Source: DASWTL01 sp966250385
Lineage (GTDB): Bacteria; Bacteroidota; Bacteroidia; Sphingobacteriales; Sphingobacteriaceae
Assembly (NCBI GenBank): GCA_966250385.1
Contig: CBINHC010000009.1
Coordinates: 1-64,000, forward strand
DNA length: 64,000 bases
Direction of reading: 5' to 3'
Shown here: one piece after another, positions 50,994 through 60,723 of the stretch
How positions within the stretch are numbered: the first letter of the stretch is position 1
How the letters are laid out: the number at the start of each line of letters is the position of its first letter
Notes under the pieces: model-generated
The model's database searches: none
Told to the model about the DNA's origin: nothing
What the model saw: only the letters and a program-made list of their open reading frames with translations
Position numbers and translations under genes: made by a program

Positions 50994-51142
50994 CACCCTG
51001 GGGCATGAAATGCTGGACAGATTGAGGAAGCAGACTTGTCACAGACCTTCAGGAGTACACTACCCTGCTCGTCCTGATTTCCTGATTGCTCGGAAACCAG
51101 GAGATGAACAGAGTAATAGTCGAATTTAAATTATTTCTAATT

Positions 51143-51496
51143 ATGAAAAGTGAATTAAACTTCCGTGCCGGCGCCCTGGTTCTGGGACTGGCATTAGCGA
51201 TCTCTGGAAGCGCCTATAAAAGCGCCGAAGCGGTTAAAAACCATCATGGCTCACCTATACTCGGTTGGTTTGCTACGAATCCTGATGGCAGTTTGGCTAC
51301 TCCGTATCAAAGGGTAGATCCGGACGACCTCTGTCACGGCGATGACGTTTCCTGTGCGAAACAGTACAACATTGAAAACGGTGAACCCGTCTCAGAAACC
51401 GGTTTGGAAGCCAAACGGTCTCAGCTAGAATTCCTTCTTGAAAATAAGCACCGTTCGACCAGAACGGTGCCTATTTTTACTTCCTATCCCGTATGA
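51143..51496 (+). CDS. DUF6520-like secreted peptide-sized protein
   Basis: A 117-residue exported protein. A signal segment (1-29: basic MKSELNFRAGALVLGLALAISGSAYKSAEA) is followed by a short, acidic mature part with two cysteines, Cys64 and Cys71 (DLCHGDDVSC), as in DUF6520. The last 15 codons lie within a perfect terminator hairpin (51448-51470), so the annotated end is suspicious; the true protein may end earlier through a frameshift. It is paired with MauE, 149 bases upstream. Confidence 0.7.
   Translation: MKSELNFRAGALVLGLALAISGSAYKSAEAVKNHHGSPILGWFATNPDGSLATPYQRVDPDDLCHGDDVSCAKQYNIENGEPVSETGLEAKRSQLEFLLENKHRSTRTVPIFTSYPV
51448..51477 (+). terminator. Terminator embedded in the end of the DUF6520-like frame
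   Basis: GCACCGTTC (51448-51456) pairs perfectly with GAACGGTGC (51462-51470), loop of five, followed by CTATTTTTAC. It also faces the convergent TlpA/DUF3738 gene (ends 51477) and could act in both directions. Confidence 0.75.
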
Positions 51497-52772
51497 CCAG
51501 CATCTCTACTTCAATTTCCTTTTCCACCAGATCCAATCCAAATGCCCTAAGCGTCGGCCTTAACTTCTCCGGATCGTCCGTTTCCGGGATGGTATAATCG
51601 ATATTCTCGGTCAGCTTGGTTTCATCTGCAACCAGCATCGGAAGCATATAGGACAACGTCCCCGCCAGGGCATCAACCTTCTGATTGTCGGCATGATATT
51701 CTTTGGCGACCGTATTATATGAAGGAATTGAACGTTTTCCTGCAGTTTTGATCTTTATTTCACTGCCATACCTAACCAGCGCCAAACCCCGGACCTTTCG
51801 GGTTTCCACAGCAACATCAAAACCGAAGTAACTGCACAGATCAGCCTGCATGAGCTGAGGTATTCGGGATGCGTTACTGGGATCTACCTGAATTTCGTAG
51901 CACCAGGTATGCTGCCACTCCCATGGAACAATCTGGTTTTTATCTTTTGGCCTTACAAAACGTGCTGAGTCCTTAACAGCCAGAATGACTCTTCGGTCAT
52001 CATTCAACGGGCCGAACCTATTATGATCCAATCCGCCATACGCCACTCTCAACAACCATAGGATCGGCCTGTTATAGAATGATCGTCGATACACTGCTCC
52101 TGTAGCCTCATCCACCGAAGAACCAGCAAAATCCGGGATCCCGTTAACGTACCCTGTCACCATACTATACTGAGGCAGGTGCTGGTTCAGATCCAATCCA
52201 TTATTCTGAAAAAGCGGCTTGGTAGAATCGAATGACTCTAAATACGCGAACGGATGAACATTAACAACTCCTCCATCAACAAGGGATCCGATATTCTCAG
52301 CGGTAGCATTTCGGGAGTCCGTAATGGCCCTCAAAACTCCCTTTCGATCGATCCAGGCCTGATGCGGTAATTTAATCGGAAACAACCTACTGAAAACAGT
52401 ATCTGACACAGCTACGGGCAATTTGCTTTTTGCGGCAATTTCTGAACGGGCATACAACTCCCTTTGTTTTTCCCCGGAACCGCGAGTAATCCGGATCACC
52501 TCAAGTTTGCCGCGAAATTGCTTTTTCAGGTTCATCAGATGGGGCATGTCTTCGGTGCAAGCACTGCAGGATGTGTTGCAGAAATCCAGTATTACTGCCT
52601 TCCCTTTTAAACTTTCCAGTCGTACCGCTGCTCTGGGATAGTCCATCAGACGTTCTATCGTCACGTTCGGCACCGGGTCCCCTATTTCCAAAGGCTTTAG
52701 CGCCAGAGTTTGCGCGCTTGCAGAAAATCGAGCAATCAACGCAACAAGTACGAGTATCTTAATTGTTTTCAT
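51477..52772 (-). CDS. TlpA-like oxidoreductase fused to a DUF3738/TIGR03435 domain
   Basis: A 431-residue exported protein with signal peptide (1-20). Residues about 30-170 are a thioredoxin-like fold with Cys65, and CSAC (Cys69, Cys72). Residues about 285-431 are the DUF3738/TIGR03435 domain (DFDVAVETRKVRGLALV, LADETKLTENIDYTI, EKLRPTLRAFGLDLVEKEIEVEMLVI). Thiol-disulfide exchange on a periplasmic or outer-membrane partner is likely. It is downstream of SusD by two bases, the third gene in the SusC-SusD operon. Confidence 0.85.
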   Translation of the reverse strand: MKTIKILVLVALIARFSASAQTLALKPLEIGDPVPNVTIERLMDYPRAAVRLESLKGKAVILDFCNTSCSACTEDMPHLMNLKKQFRGKLEVIRITRGSGEKQRELYARSEIAAKSKLPVAVSDTVFSRLFPIKLPHQAWIDRKGVLRAITDSRNATAENIGSLVDGGVVNVHPFAYLESFDSTKPLFQNNGLDLNQHLPQYSMVTGYVNGIPDFAGSSVDEATGAVYRRSFYNRPILWLLRVAYGGLDHNRFGPLNDDRRVILAVKDSARFVRPKDKNQIVPWEWQHTWCYEIQVDPSNASRIPQLMQADLCSYFGFDVAVETRKVRGLALVRYGSEIKIKTAGKRSIPSYNTVAKEYHADNQKVDALAGTLSYMLPMLVADETKLTENIDYTIPETDDPEKLRPTLRAFGLDLVEKEIEVEMLVIRDRK

Positions 52773-52774
52773 AG

Positions 52775-54127
52775 TTATCTGGGGTTTTGGTCTATTTTGG
52801 AAGAATTGATAATATAATCGGGGATGGGGAACGTATACCTCGGATCACCTGGAGGAAGCGTAAACGTTTTTCCATCCACAGTCCTGGTTATGGTTCGGGC
52901 GTGTGCAGGATCCTGATTTAATCTCCTTAAGTCAAACCAACGCAGCCCGGTGAAAACCAGTTCCTTCCTGCGTTCTTCAAGTACCATCTTCAATGTCTGT
53001 TCGGCTGTTCCGGCAACTAATGGAACAAATGTTCCCTGCCTATACCGTTTAACCAGGAGTGTGTTGAGATCCTCCACTGCTCCATCAGCATCTCCCAGCC
53101 TCGCCCGGCATTCTGCCCGGGTAAGTAATAATTCGTTAGTAGCAAAACCTCCGAATAACAGCGTGCCTCCGGTGTAGCTCCCCTTAAAAGTATAGGCGCC
53201 GCTGGTCGAAGGTCTGAAGAAAACGGACCTGCGGAGATCATTTTGATCATAGCTGTCGTACAATTCCTCAGCAATTGAACTGATTGGCAGCACTGTGAAG
53301 CCCGCCTGACGTGAAAAAAAGATCGTCTCTTCATTGAAGGCCTTAAATGGATTTGCGGTGCTTTCCGGAAGCGTATTATAGTCAATGAGGGTATTGTACG
53401 ATTCAAAACAGTTGTCGGAGTATGCCAGCGATTTATCATACTGATTCATCGCCAGATAAACTCTGGCGATAAATGCCTGAGCAGCCATTTTTGAAGGATC
53501 AATTTTTTGGGCAGGATAAGGTTGCAGCAATTTTTCAGCTTCCTTGAGATCCGCCAGTATCTGAGCATAACTTTGTTCCAGAGAAGCCCGTACCGTGGGC
53601 GCGGTTATGTCAGATTTCAGTCGCAGTGGAATTCCGGGGTCCGTGGATGCTGTTCCGGCATTGTAAGGTTTGGTGAACATCAGAACCAGATCAAAAAATG
53701 CCTTGGCCCTGAAAAACAGTGCCCTGCCTCTCAGGTCATTCCAATCGGCCTGTCTGCCGGTACTCGGCTGAATCTTAGCCAGACTTTCCAGGACGACATT
53801 TGTGACGAACACCTGGTTGTACGTATTGTTCCATTGCGATACGGTCTTGCTTCCCTGAAAAACATCTTTTTGCCAGGTATAGGCGTTACGCTCCATATTG
53901 CTCCCGGAAGCCAGGACTGAGGCAGGCAGAACTATATCATCTGCAGCTATCTCACCCAGGGCTGTGTAATTGGAAGTAAATATGAAGTCGTTCAGTAAAA
54001 GCCCCATGTCTTCCAGCGTTGTCGGCACGATCCTGGAAATATCACTTTTTTCATCCAGCCAGTCTTTCTTGCATCCTGTCAGCGTAATCAGCAGGATGGC
54101 GATCAAATAAATTGAAGTTCGTTTCAT
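52775..54127 (-). CDS. susD: SusD/RagB-family lipoprotein
   Basis: A 450-residue outer-membrane lipoprotein. Lipobox LTGC gives lipidated Cys19. The TPR-like helices characteristic of SusD (YAQILADLKEAEKLL, PSKMAAQAFIARVYLAMNQYDKSLAY) and the C-terminal RRKELVFTGLRWFDLRRL are present. It caps the SusC pore and binds the imported ligand, which is usually a glycan but may be a peptide. It lies 10 bases after SusC. Confidence 0.92.
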   Translation of the reverse strand: MKRTSIYLIAILLITLTGCKKDWLDEKSDISRIVPTTLEDMGLLLNDFIFTSNYTALGEIAADDIVLPASVLASGSNMERNAYTWQKDVFQGSKTVSQWNNTYNQVFVTNVVLESLAKIQPSTGRQADWNDLRGRALFFRAKAFFDLVLMFTKPYNAGTASTDPGIPLRLKSDITAPTVRASLEQSYAQILADLKEAEKLLQPYPAQKIDPSKMAAQAFIARVYLAMNQYDKSLAYSDNCFESYNTLIDYNTLPESTANPFKAFNEETIFFSRQAGFTVLPISSIAEELYDSYDQNDLRRSVFFRPSTSGAYTFKGSYTGGTLLFGGFATNELLLTRAECRARLGDADGAVEDLNTLLVKRYRQGTFVPLVAGTAEQTLKMVLEERRKELVFTGLRWFDLRRLNQDPAHARTITRTVDGKTFTLPPGDPRYTFPIPDYIINSSKIDQNPR

Positions 54128-54137
54128 CTTTTCCGAA

Positions 54138-57100
54138 TTATAAAATTGTCCTTAAACCAAAAGAGATAGTCATTGGCTGCCGCATCTGCGGGAAGTCCGG
54201 ATCTATGCCTGATTTGTTTGCCGTCCACAGCAAGCCTACGTTATTGAGGTTCATGTAGACCTGTAATGCCTGGAACGGTAATCTCCTTTGTCTAAGCCGA
54301 TTCAGATGATAACTGAGGTTGACATCCTGTAACCTGACGTTATCTCCTTTCTCTACCAATACCTCCGCATCCTTGTAGAAGCTATCCCGGGTCGCATTGA
54401 CTACGAGCGGCATAGACGGAACCTGGGTGGTTAGTTCGTCTCCTGGCTTTTGCCAACGCTGGGCAAAGTCACCATGGCCTTTCCATTGGCTGAATAAGGC
54501 GCCGTAGTCTATTGAATTTCTCTTAAAGAAGTGTCCGACCCGGTAACCGATGTTGAAGGAGGCCGTAAATCTTTTATAGCCGATCGAGTTCATGACAGCG
54601 CCGAAAACAGGAGGTAGCGCCCGGCCATTAAAAACCAGGCTGTCCACTGTTTTTCCGGTGAATGAAACCAGAGCCGAATAATCTGTGCTCGGACTCCCGT
54701 TTACATACCCCCTGGGATCTCCGGTCTGAGGATCAAGCCCCGCCCACCGTCGGCTGTATATGCCGAAAAGCGGTTTCCCCACGGTTGGGGATATCGACGA
54801 CGGTGAGCCGGTTAAACTGGCATCGGCCATATACACGGACAGCGCGGGAGCCACGTCATACCGGGTCACCTTGTCTGTAGTATAACTAAATTGAACGGTG
54901 CTCTCCCATCGCAATTTTTTATCGACGTTGACACTATTCAGGAGAATATCAGCCCCCTGCCCGCTCATGGACGCGACATTCCCACGATACATGACAAGGC
55001 CGGCAGTCGGTTCTAACGGACTGTTGCCGATGAGGTCCTCGCCCCTCTTCCGATAATAGGAGATAATCCCGGTCACGACGTCATTTTTGAACCCGAATTC
55101 CGCTTCTATATTCAGAATACCGGTTTTTTCCCAGCCAAGATTCGGGTTCGGGGGATTATTAATATTTGCGGAGGGCATCCCTGTCACGATATTTGATGAA
55201 AAGTTCGCTGTGGTTAGAGCGGTCACAGATTTATCAATGTTTCCATTGAATCCGTATGAAAGCCGGAGAGCGAGTTTGGGCAATGATGCGATATGGTAGA
55301 AGTTCTCGTGTGCAATATCCCACCGCAATCCTGATGACCATAAAGGTACCGCCCGTTGATTCCGGTTTAATCCAAACAAATTGGACTGGTCAATACGAGC
55401 GCTTCCATAAATGGTGTACCGGTCCTTATAGGAATATGATGCAGTTCCAAAATAGGACCGATACCGGTCTAGGGTACCGCTGATTCCCTGTTCAGTCGGA
55501 ATCAGGCCGAACCCGGTGGGATACAGGGAATAACCAGCAGTATAGTTCACCGGGACCGAGGAACCAATATTCGGGTCATAACCATAATACCGGTTGCGGC
55601 TGCCGGTAGATTGTACTTCCCGGATTTCCACTCCTGCTAGACTGCTTATCCGGTGATCGTTCCAGCTCTGGTCGTAATTCAATTGCATCCGCCCATTATG
55701 AGCATTCAATATTCCGGAGCTCTTATTTAAAAAGCCGCCTTCAGGAATGTTCCTGGCAACAGACAGGCCGTTTACCGTGGAGTACCGGTTAACCAGATTG
55801 CGAACGAAGTAGCTTTCCGGACGGCGGAAATCGTGCCCATCCTGCATTTGCCTTTCAAACTGGTACCTGAATTCAGAATTCAGCCCGGGTAGCAACTGAA
55901 CCTTTATCCCTCCTGTAATCCTCGTATCGATTTGCCTGGCCGTGTTATCAGCGAGGTCGAGTTCATCCAGCGGAACATACGACCAGTCCAAAAGCCCAAG
56001 CGAGACAGCCGTCTCCTTGAAGCCAGCGTTATAGTCTTTCAGAAGTGCCTGCGGCTTTCCTGATGCGTCCACCAGCCGGGCATACGGAAACATCACTTTT
56101 CCCAAAGGTCCGCCGGTAAATAATTCGGATAAACTTTTGTTGATCCGGCGACTGCTTTGTGCATATGTAATGCCTGCCGTAAGCTCCACATGCTTGGCCG
56201 GCCTGAAGATCTGATTTGCGTTGAGGGTGAGCCGGTTGTAATTATTTCCCACCTCGTTGTTTTGATTATCGTTGAAGTTGGCTGAAAAGTAATATGCGGA
56301 AACATTGCCGCCTCCTCTGAGACTTATCCCATGTTGCTGTTTGATCCCATGCTGATAGAAGAACTTCTCCAGATCTTTCCTGAGGTCCTGATTTCGGTAG
56401 CCGTTGATCATCGATTCGGCTTCTCCGGCAGCCAAGAGTCCATTATTCACCCGATTCAGGATATCAACCACGGGTGATACGGGAGGACGGGAAGTCGAAT
56501 TGGCAAGGTCAGCATTGTAGAATCCCCGGTTAAAGAGCATTATTTCGGTATCAATAAAATCGGAAGGTGAAATGCCGGGCTGATAATAGAGATCAGGTAG
56601 CTGGTCCACTGAGAAACTAGAGCTGAGCTCTACCGCCAGCGGCTGATTCAATCTCCCTTTTCGGGTAGTAATAACGATGACGCCGTTGCCAGCCCTGGCT
56701 CCCCAAACGGATGCGGCCGCGGCATCTCTAAGAATCGAAACACTTTCAACATCATTCGGATCCAGATTATTAATGTCTCCGTCATATGGAAAATTGTCGA
56801 CGACGACCAGCGGCTGATCATTCGCATAGATGGTGCTTCGGCCGCGAAGGCTTAACTTGCGGGCGCCGCTCCGTTCGTCAAAAAGCAACGAAGGAGAGAC
56901 ACCCTTCAGCCGGCCGATAACATCCGTTGCCAGTTGCCTGGTGAACTGTTCCCGGCTTACGGTAACGAATGAACCGGTAGCTCGTTCCCGGGGTATGTCC
57001 TGATACCCTGTATTAATTATTACTTCCTGCATCTGGACAGCGAGAGGCTCCAGCTGGATCCTGAGCGGTAACGGATTTTCGGAAACAACAATGGTCACGC

Positions 57101-57485
57101 TTTTATATCCCAGGAACGACACGACGAGGACCGCATCCTGGGGCAATGAACGGAATTCAAAATGTCCGTTTGAATCGGTCAACTGCTGCCGGCCTGTTTG
57201 TTTTATAACAACGGACGCGCCAGGCAGAATTTTCTCATTCTCGTCGACAACTATTCCGGTGATCCGGTCCTGGACTTTTGCGGGCACCTGCGCATCGGAA
57301 GGCCTTTCCTGGCCTTTCACCGCCGTGACCACTATCAGGAGCTGCAGCAGGAATACTGCCGTAGTCAGGATGACAATCAGCTTTTCCCCGGTCAGCTTTC
57401 GAAGCTTTCTTCGGCATATCATATAACGGCACCATAGTCGGCTGCACTCATGCAGCACCCTGGTGATCATGGATCTTTTTTCCAT
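54138..57485 (-). CDS. susC: SusC/RagA-family TonB-linked outer-membrane protein
   Basis: A 1115-residue importer. The long N terminus has a signal helix (about 36-57), then a CarboxypepD_reg domain (about 72-150: ITGIVVDENEKILPGASVVIKQTG, GYKSVTIVV) and the plug (about 160-280: VVDNFPYDGDINNLDPNDVESVSILRDAAAASVWGARAGNGVIVITT). The rest is the barrel, ending in FGLRTIL. No STN domain is seen, so an extracytoplasmic sigma/anti-sigma pair is not expected to be driven directly. Lack of adjacent glycoside hydrolases and the MauE/TlpA neighbours weaken a glycan role. Confidence 0.93.
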   Translation of the reverse strand: MEKRSMITRVLHECSRLWCRYMICRRKLRKLTGEKLIVILTTAVFLLQLLIVVTAVKGQERPSDAQVPAKVQDRITGIVVDENEKILPGASVVIKQTGRQQLTDSNGHFEFRSLPQDAVLVVSFLGYKSVTIVVSENPLPLRIQLEPLAVQMQEVIINTGYQDIPRERATGSFVTVSREQFTRQLATDVIGRLKGVSPSLLFDERSGARKLSLRGRSTIYANDQPLVVVDNFPYDGDINNLDPNDVESVSILRDAAAASVWGARAGNGVIVITTRKGRLNQPLAVELSSSFSVDQLPDLYYQPGISPSDFIDTEIMLFNRGFYNADLANSTSRPPVSPVVDILNRVNNGLLAAGEAESMINGYRNQDLRKDLEKFFYQHGIKQQHGISLRGGGNVSAYYFSANFNDNQNNEVGNNYNRLTLNANQIFRPAKHVELTAGITYAQSSRRINKSLSELFTGGPLGKVMFPYARLVDASGKPQALLKDYNAGFKETAVSLGLLDWSYVPLDELDLADNTARQIDTRITGGIKVQLLPGLNSEFRYQFERQMQDGHDFRRPESYFVRNLVNRYSTVNGLSVARNIPEGGFLNKSSGILNAHNGRMQLNYDQSWNDHRISSLAGVEIREVQSTGSRNRYYGYDPNIGSSVPVNYTAGYSLYPTGFGLIPTEQGISGTLDRYRSYFGTASYSYKDRYTIYGSARIDQSNLFGLNRNQRAVPLWSSGLRWDIAHENFYHIASLPKLALRLSYGFNGNIDKSVTALTTANFSSNIVTGMPSANINNPPNPNLGWEKTGILNIEAEFGFKNDVVTGIISYYRKRGEDLIGNSPLEPTAGLVMYRGNVASMSGQGADILLNSVNVDKKLRWESTVQFSYTTDKVTRYDVAPALSVYMADASLTGSPSSISPTVGKPLFGIYSRRWAGLDPQTGDPRGYVNGSPSTDYSALVSFTGKTVDSLVFNGRALPPVFGAVMNSIGYKRFTASFNIGYRVGHFFKRNSIDYGALFSQWKGHGDFAQRWQKPGDELTTQVPSMPLVVNATRDSFYKDAEVLVEKGDNVRLQDVNLSYHLNRLRQRRLPFQALQVYMNLNNVGLLWTANKSGIDPDFPQMRQPMTISFGLRTIL

Positions 57486-58683
57486 CTTATTAGCTTTTGT
57501 GTTTCAGGTTATTGGTGTTGGTTGTTATTCTTGATGCAGATGGGATTCGCCTGGCCCCGCCACTGTTTTTCTGATAGTCCAAAGCCAAAGGCTACCAATG
57601 GCAAGCGCCGTTGTGTCCCGGGAATTTTAAGAGACATGGATTTCCAGGGATTAACTCCCCGGCTCTCAGAAGCATGATGATAGTTTTGGAACCTGTAAGG
57701 ATGACCGCCCCCGGCAAAAAAACCGCATAGACTAGTCATTCTCCAGACCACAGGGTGCAGTAAGGTGTGCTGCACCTTTAAGTCAGTGTTGGTTTTTCAT
57801 TGGCATATGGTAAAGGCCTCCCAGAAACGAGCGAAAGAACGGCGATCAGATTACTTTAAACATAAAGAATGAATAATTCACGCCGGACTTTGCCCTACGG
57901 TCGTACCAATTATTCCGGATGCCTTTTGAAAGCGGCATATCTGATTTGAATCAATACGCTTCTGTACAGGACAGGTGGTAATACGGGAAGTCCGAAAGAA
58001 ATCCTCGTGAGAATTGTCGAAGGCCTTATGAGTGCATCTCCAAAGTTCCATCGAAACTCCAGACCCTCGGGGAATACCTGCCCGAAGGAACACAAAATGT
58101 GATGTTGAATTAGAAACTTTTCTGCGCTCATAGCTGATGTTGGTCTAGTCATGAGTCTGAGCAGGTCGGGGACACGAAACACCCCCTTTGGCGTGGGCCC
58201 AACCTGCCGCCTTGAGCCCTGAGAACTGACCACGGAAGAGAGAGCCCACTCCATAGGGTGAACATTTCACTTTTCCTCTCGTGGTCTTTCGAAATTTCTC
58301 AGGTTTCAAGACGAGACTCCAAGTGCGAATGCTTCAAAACAAGAAGGTTCGCAATAAATAATCCGAAGTATTTGTGTACCAGGGATTTTATGATCCTGAA
58401 GTTAGGTGTGCGGAATGGTGTACCAAACCACTGCCATTTGTAGATGACAACTTTTTATGAGTATTTAACAACCGAAACTTGCGGAATAACGAATACCGGA
58501 TGCGTGCGCCAGTTTTTTAGAAACCAGTTAATTACCGTCAGAAAACACCTGCATGAGCTGCTGGCCGTATACAATTTCAAACCAACTGTTTATGCAATTA
58601 GGCGGCTTTGAATTCTAGTTTTGCCGTTTTAGCGGCTTTTGTAATTATTTTTTATTCTTGCAATCTATTTTTAACAACCCAAT
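57486..58683. other. Gene-poor stretch of about 1.2 kb
   Basis: No convincing gene. Frames of 114 residues (57910-58254, minus) and 61 residues (58258-58443, plus) have no recognisable homology, no ribosome-binding signals and overlapping alternatives. A perfect stem GGTGCAG/CTGCACC lies at 57754-57776. Lower GC than the flanks suggests residual foreign DNA (inference). Confidence 0.45.
57754..57776. repeat. Inverted repeat (stem-loop)
   Basis: GGTGCAG (57754-57760) and CTGCACC (57770-57776) form a perfect 7-base stem with a 9-base loop, followed by TTTAAG. The T-run is weak, so a terminator role is uncertain. Confidence 0.45.
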
Positions 58684-59970
58684 ATGACCTCGACCCGGAA
58701 AACCGCCATCGGATTTATTTTCATCACCCTCCTTATTGATGTGATGGGCTGGGGCCTGATCATACCGGTGATGGCAGATCTCATTGCCCAGCTCAAAGGG
58801 ATCCCGGTCAACGAAGCAAGCACGTACGGAGCGGTGCTTCTTTCCGTCTTTGCGATTACACAATTCCTGTTTTCTCCGGTCATAGGCAACCTGAGTGACA
58901 AATATGGCCGTCGCCCGGTCCTTTTGCTTTCGCTTTTGGGCTTTGGCATCGATTACATCATCCTGGCGGTTGCCCCCTCCTATGGCTGGCTGTTCGTAGG
59001 TCGGATCATTGCCGGCATCACCGGCGCGAGCTTTACCACAGCGACGGCCTACATCGCCGATGTCAGTGCCGACGAAACCTCCCGGGCCAAGAACTTTGGC
59101 CTGATCGGCGCCGCTTTCGGGCTGGGGTTCGTTTTGGGCCCGGCTCTCGGAGCCTTTCTGGCAACCTGGGGTATCCGGGCTCCGTTTTATGCCGCGGCTG
59201 CACTCTGCCTGATCAACTGCCTGTACGGATATTTCTTTTTGCCTGAGTCATTAAGCAAGGAACGCCGCCGGCCGTTCGACTGGAAACGCGCGAACCCGTT
59301 CGGTTCATTGAAGTTTTTGAAAAGCCATCCCGAGATCGGCGGGCTGGCCGTTGGTTTCTTTCTGATCTACCTGGGGGCTCAGGCCGTTCAGGGAAACTGG
59401 AACTTCTTTACGATCTACAGATTTAACTGGAGTGAGAAGATGGTTGGCATATCGCTGGCTGTTGTCGGCGTACTCGTTGGTGCGGTCCAGGCGGGATTAA
59501 CGAGAGTTATCAATCCCAGGATAGGCAATGAAAAGAGCATTTATCTCGGCTTGTCACTTTACACGCTCGGACTTGTCCTTTTTGCGTTCGCGACAGAAGG
59601 CTGGATGATGTTCGCATTCCTTGTTCCTTACTGCCTGGGAGGTATCTGCGGTCCGTCCCTCCAATCCGTGATTTCCGGGCATGTCCCGCCAAGCCACCAG
59701 GGCGAACTGCAGGGTGCACTTACCAGTCTCATGAGTCTTACGACCATCATAGGCCCGCTGGTTATGAACAGCACCTTTGCATATTTCACCACGGATCAGG
59801 CACCATTCTATTTTCCGGGGATCCATTTCATGATCGGTGCGCTATGCATGCTTTTTAGCATTTTCATTACCCACAGGGTCCTGAGCCGGGAGAAAAAAGA
59901 ACATCCGGAATTACGTGAGGTTCTTTCCGGGAAAAACGATACGAATGCCGGAGCAACCGGTCACTTCTGA
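58684..59970 (+). CDS. MFS drug exporter (TetA/Bcr type)
   Basis: A 428-residue protein with 12 predicted transmembrane segments. GNLSDKYGRRPVLLLSLLGFGIDY is motif A of the TetA-like family and the region FGLGFVLGPALGAFL is motif C of proton-antiporting drug exporters. It exports tetracycline-like or other hydrophobic compounds; specificity is not readable. No TetR-type repressor is adjacent. It stands alone after the gene-poor stretch. Confidence 0.88.
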   Translation: MTSTRKTAIGFIFITLLIDVMGWGLIIPVMADLIAQLKGIPVNEASTYGAVLLSVFAITQFLFSPVIGNLSDKYGRRPVLLLSLLGFGIDYIILAVAPSYGWLFVGRIIAGITGASFTTATAYIADVSADETSRAKNFGLIGAAFGLGFVLGPALGAFLATWGIRAPFYAAAALCLINCLYGYFFLPESLSKERRRPFDWKRANPFGSLKFLKSHPEIGGLAVGFFLIYLGAQAVQGNWNFFTIYRFNWSEKMVGISLAVVGVLVGAVQAGLTRVINPRIGNEKSIYLGLSLYTLGLVLFAFATEGWMMFAFLVPYCLGGICGPSLQSVISGHVPPSHQGELQGALTSLMSLTTIIGPLVMNSTFAYFTTDQAPFYFPGIHFMIGALCMLFSIFITHRVLSREKKEHPELREVLSGKNDTNAGATGHF

Positions 59971-60041
59971 GATGTCCTGGTCCGGAACAAACACCGTCCG
60001 ATAAACCGGGTCCGGTTAATATTGCTTTCATTTTGCAAATA

Positions 60042-60200
60042 TTAATGGTCTTCATCCTCATGCATTTCTGGCTTGGACTCAGACTCATTTAAAGACTTCT
60101 CAAATTCTTTTTCATCCTTCAGATTGCGCTTAATAAGCCAGCCGACCAGCACAAGCGCTGCAACAATGACCAGGGCGGCTAGGGGAATATTGATGTCCAT
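60042..60200 (-). CDS. 52-residue single-pass membrane protein
   Basis: ATG at 60198-60200 opens a small protein: one transmembrane helix (NIPLAALVIVAALVLVGWLI) followed by basic KRNLKDEKEF and a strongly acidic tail (ESESKPEMHEDEDH). Stop TAA at 60042-60044. The helix-basic-acidic pattern is common among small uncharacterised Bacteroidota proteins. The gene is convergent with the MFS gene. Confidence 0.65.
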   Translation of the reverse strand: MDINIPLAALVIVAALVLVGWLIKRNLKDEKEFEKSLNESESKPEMHEDEDH

Positions 60201-60621
60201 CAGCTATGGATTAAATAGCATTATTCTATTAAACCATAACGATCATTTACCTGCATTTGATCTCATCAATTCAAATCAATTTCGCTTCGAACAGTCAAAA
60301 AATTATTTACCGCGAACTGTTCATACCTGTTCCTTTCTCACCATAAAAATGATTTTCCGATTTCAGGCTATAGCTTTGAAGGAAACTAATTCCCGGCATC
60401 AATTAATTTGCAGTTATAATTTAATTGTCTAATTTCAATTAACTAACCCATTCATTTTATTGTAAACCGAATTCTTACGGAAATCATTTCGCAAGGGAAC
60501 GAACTGTTTAACCTGTCTTTCGTTCGGGAATCTGATATGCTCAGAAAGCAGTCAAATTACCAGCGGGGCCTGCATCTGCCGGCCGGCCGGTTACCCCGCC
60601 AAAAACAACTATACCATTCTC
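60201..60621. other. AT-rich gap (about 420 bases)
   Basis: No supported gene. AT-rich and probably regulatory for the genes at 60200 (minus) and 60622 (plus). A 119-codon plus-strand frame (60073-60432) is antisense to the small membrane gene and is not believed. Confidence 0.4.
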
Positions 60622-60723
60622 ATGACCAATAAAATATCCATCCGAACCCTATCGCAAGAAGATCCTCTTTCCTATCAGAGATCTATGCACAAAATGGGTG
60701 GTGGGGCATCAAGAAACAACTAA
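60622..60723 (+). CDS. Possible 33-residue peptide coupled to the GLPGLI gene
   Basis: ATG at 60622 opens 33 codons (MTNKISIRTLSQEDP ... MHKMGGGASRNN) that end in TAA at 60721-60723, overlapping the ATG of the GLPGLI gene (TAATG). The GGG near the end and short length resemble a leader or peptide precursor, but no family is known to me. It could simply position the ribosome for the next gene. Confidence 0.35.
   Translation: MTNKISIRTLSQEDPLSYQRSMHKMGGGASRNN

Noticed and set aside
57910..58254. 114-codon minus-strand frame in the gene-poor stretch
   Set aside because: No recognisable family, overlaps alternative frames and lacks a start context; kept only as a note in the gap entry.
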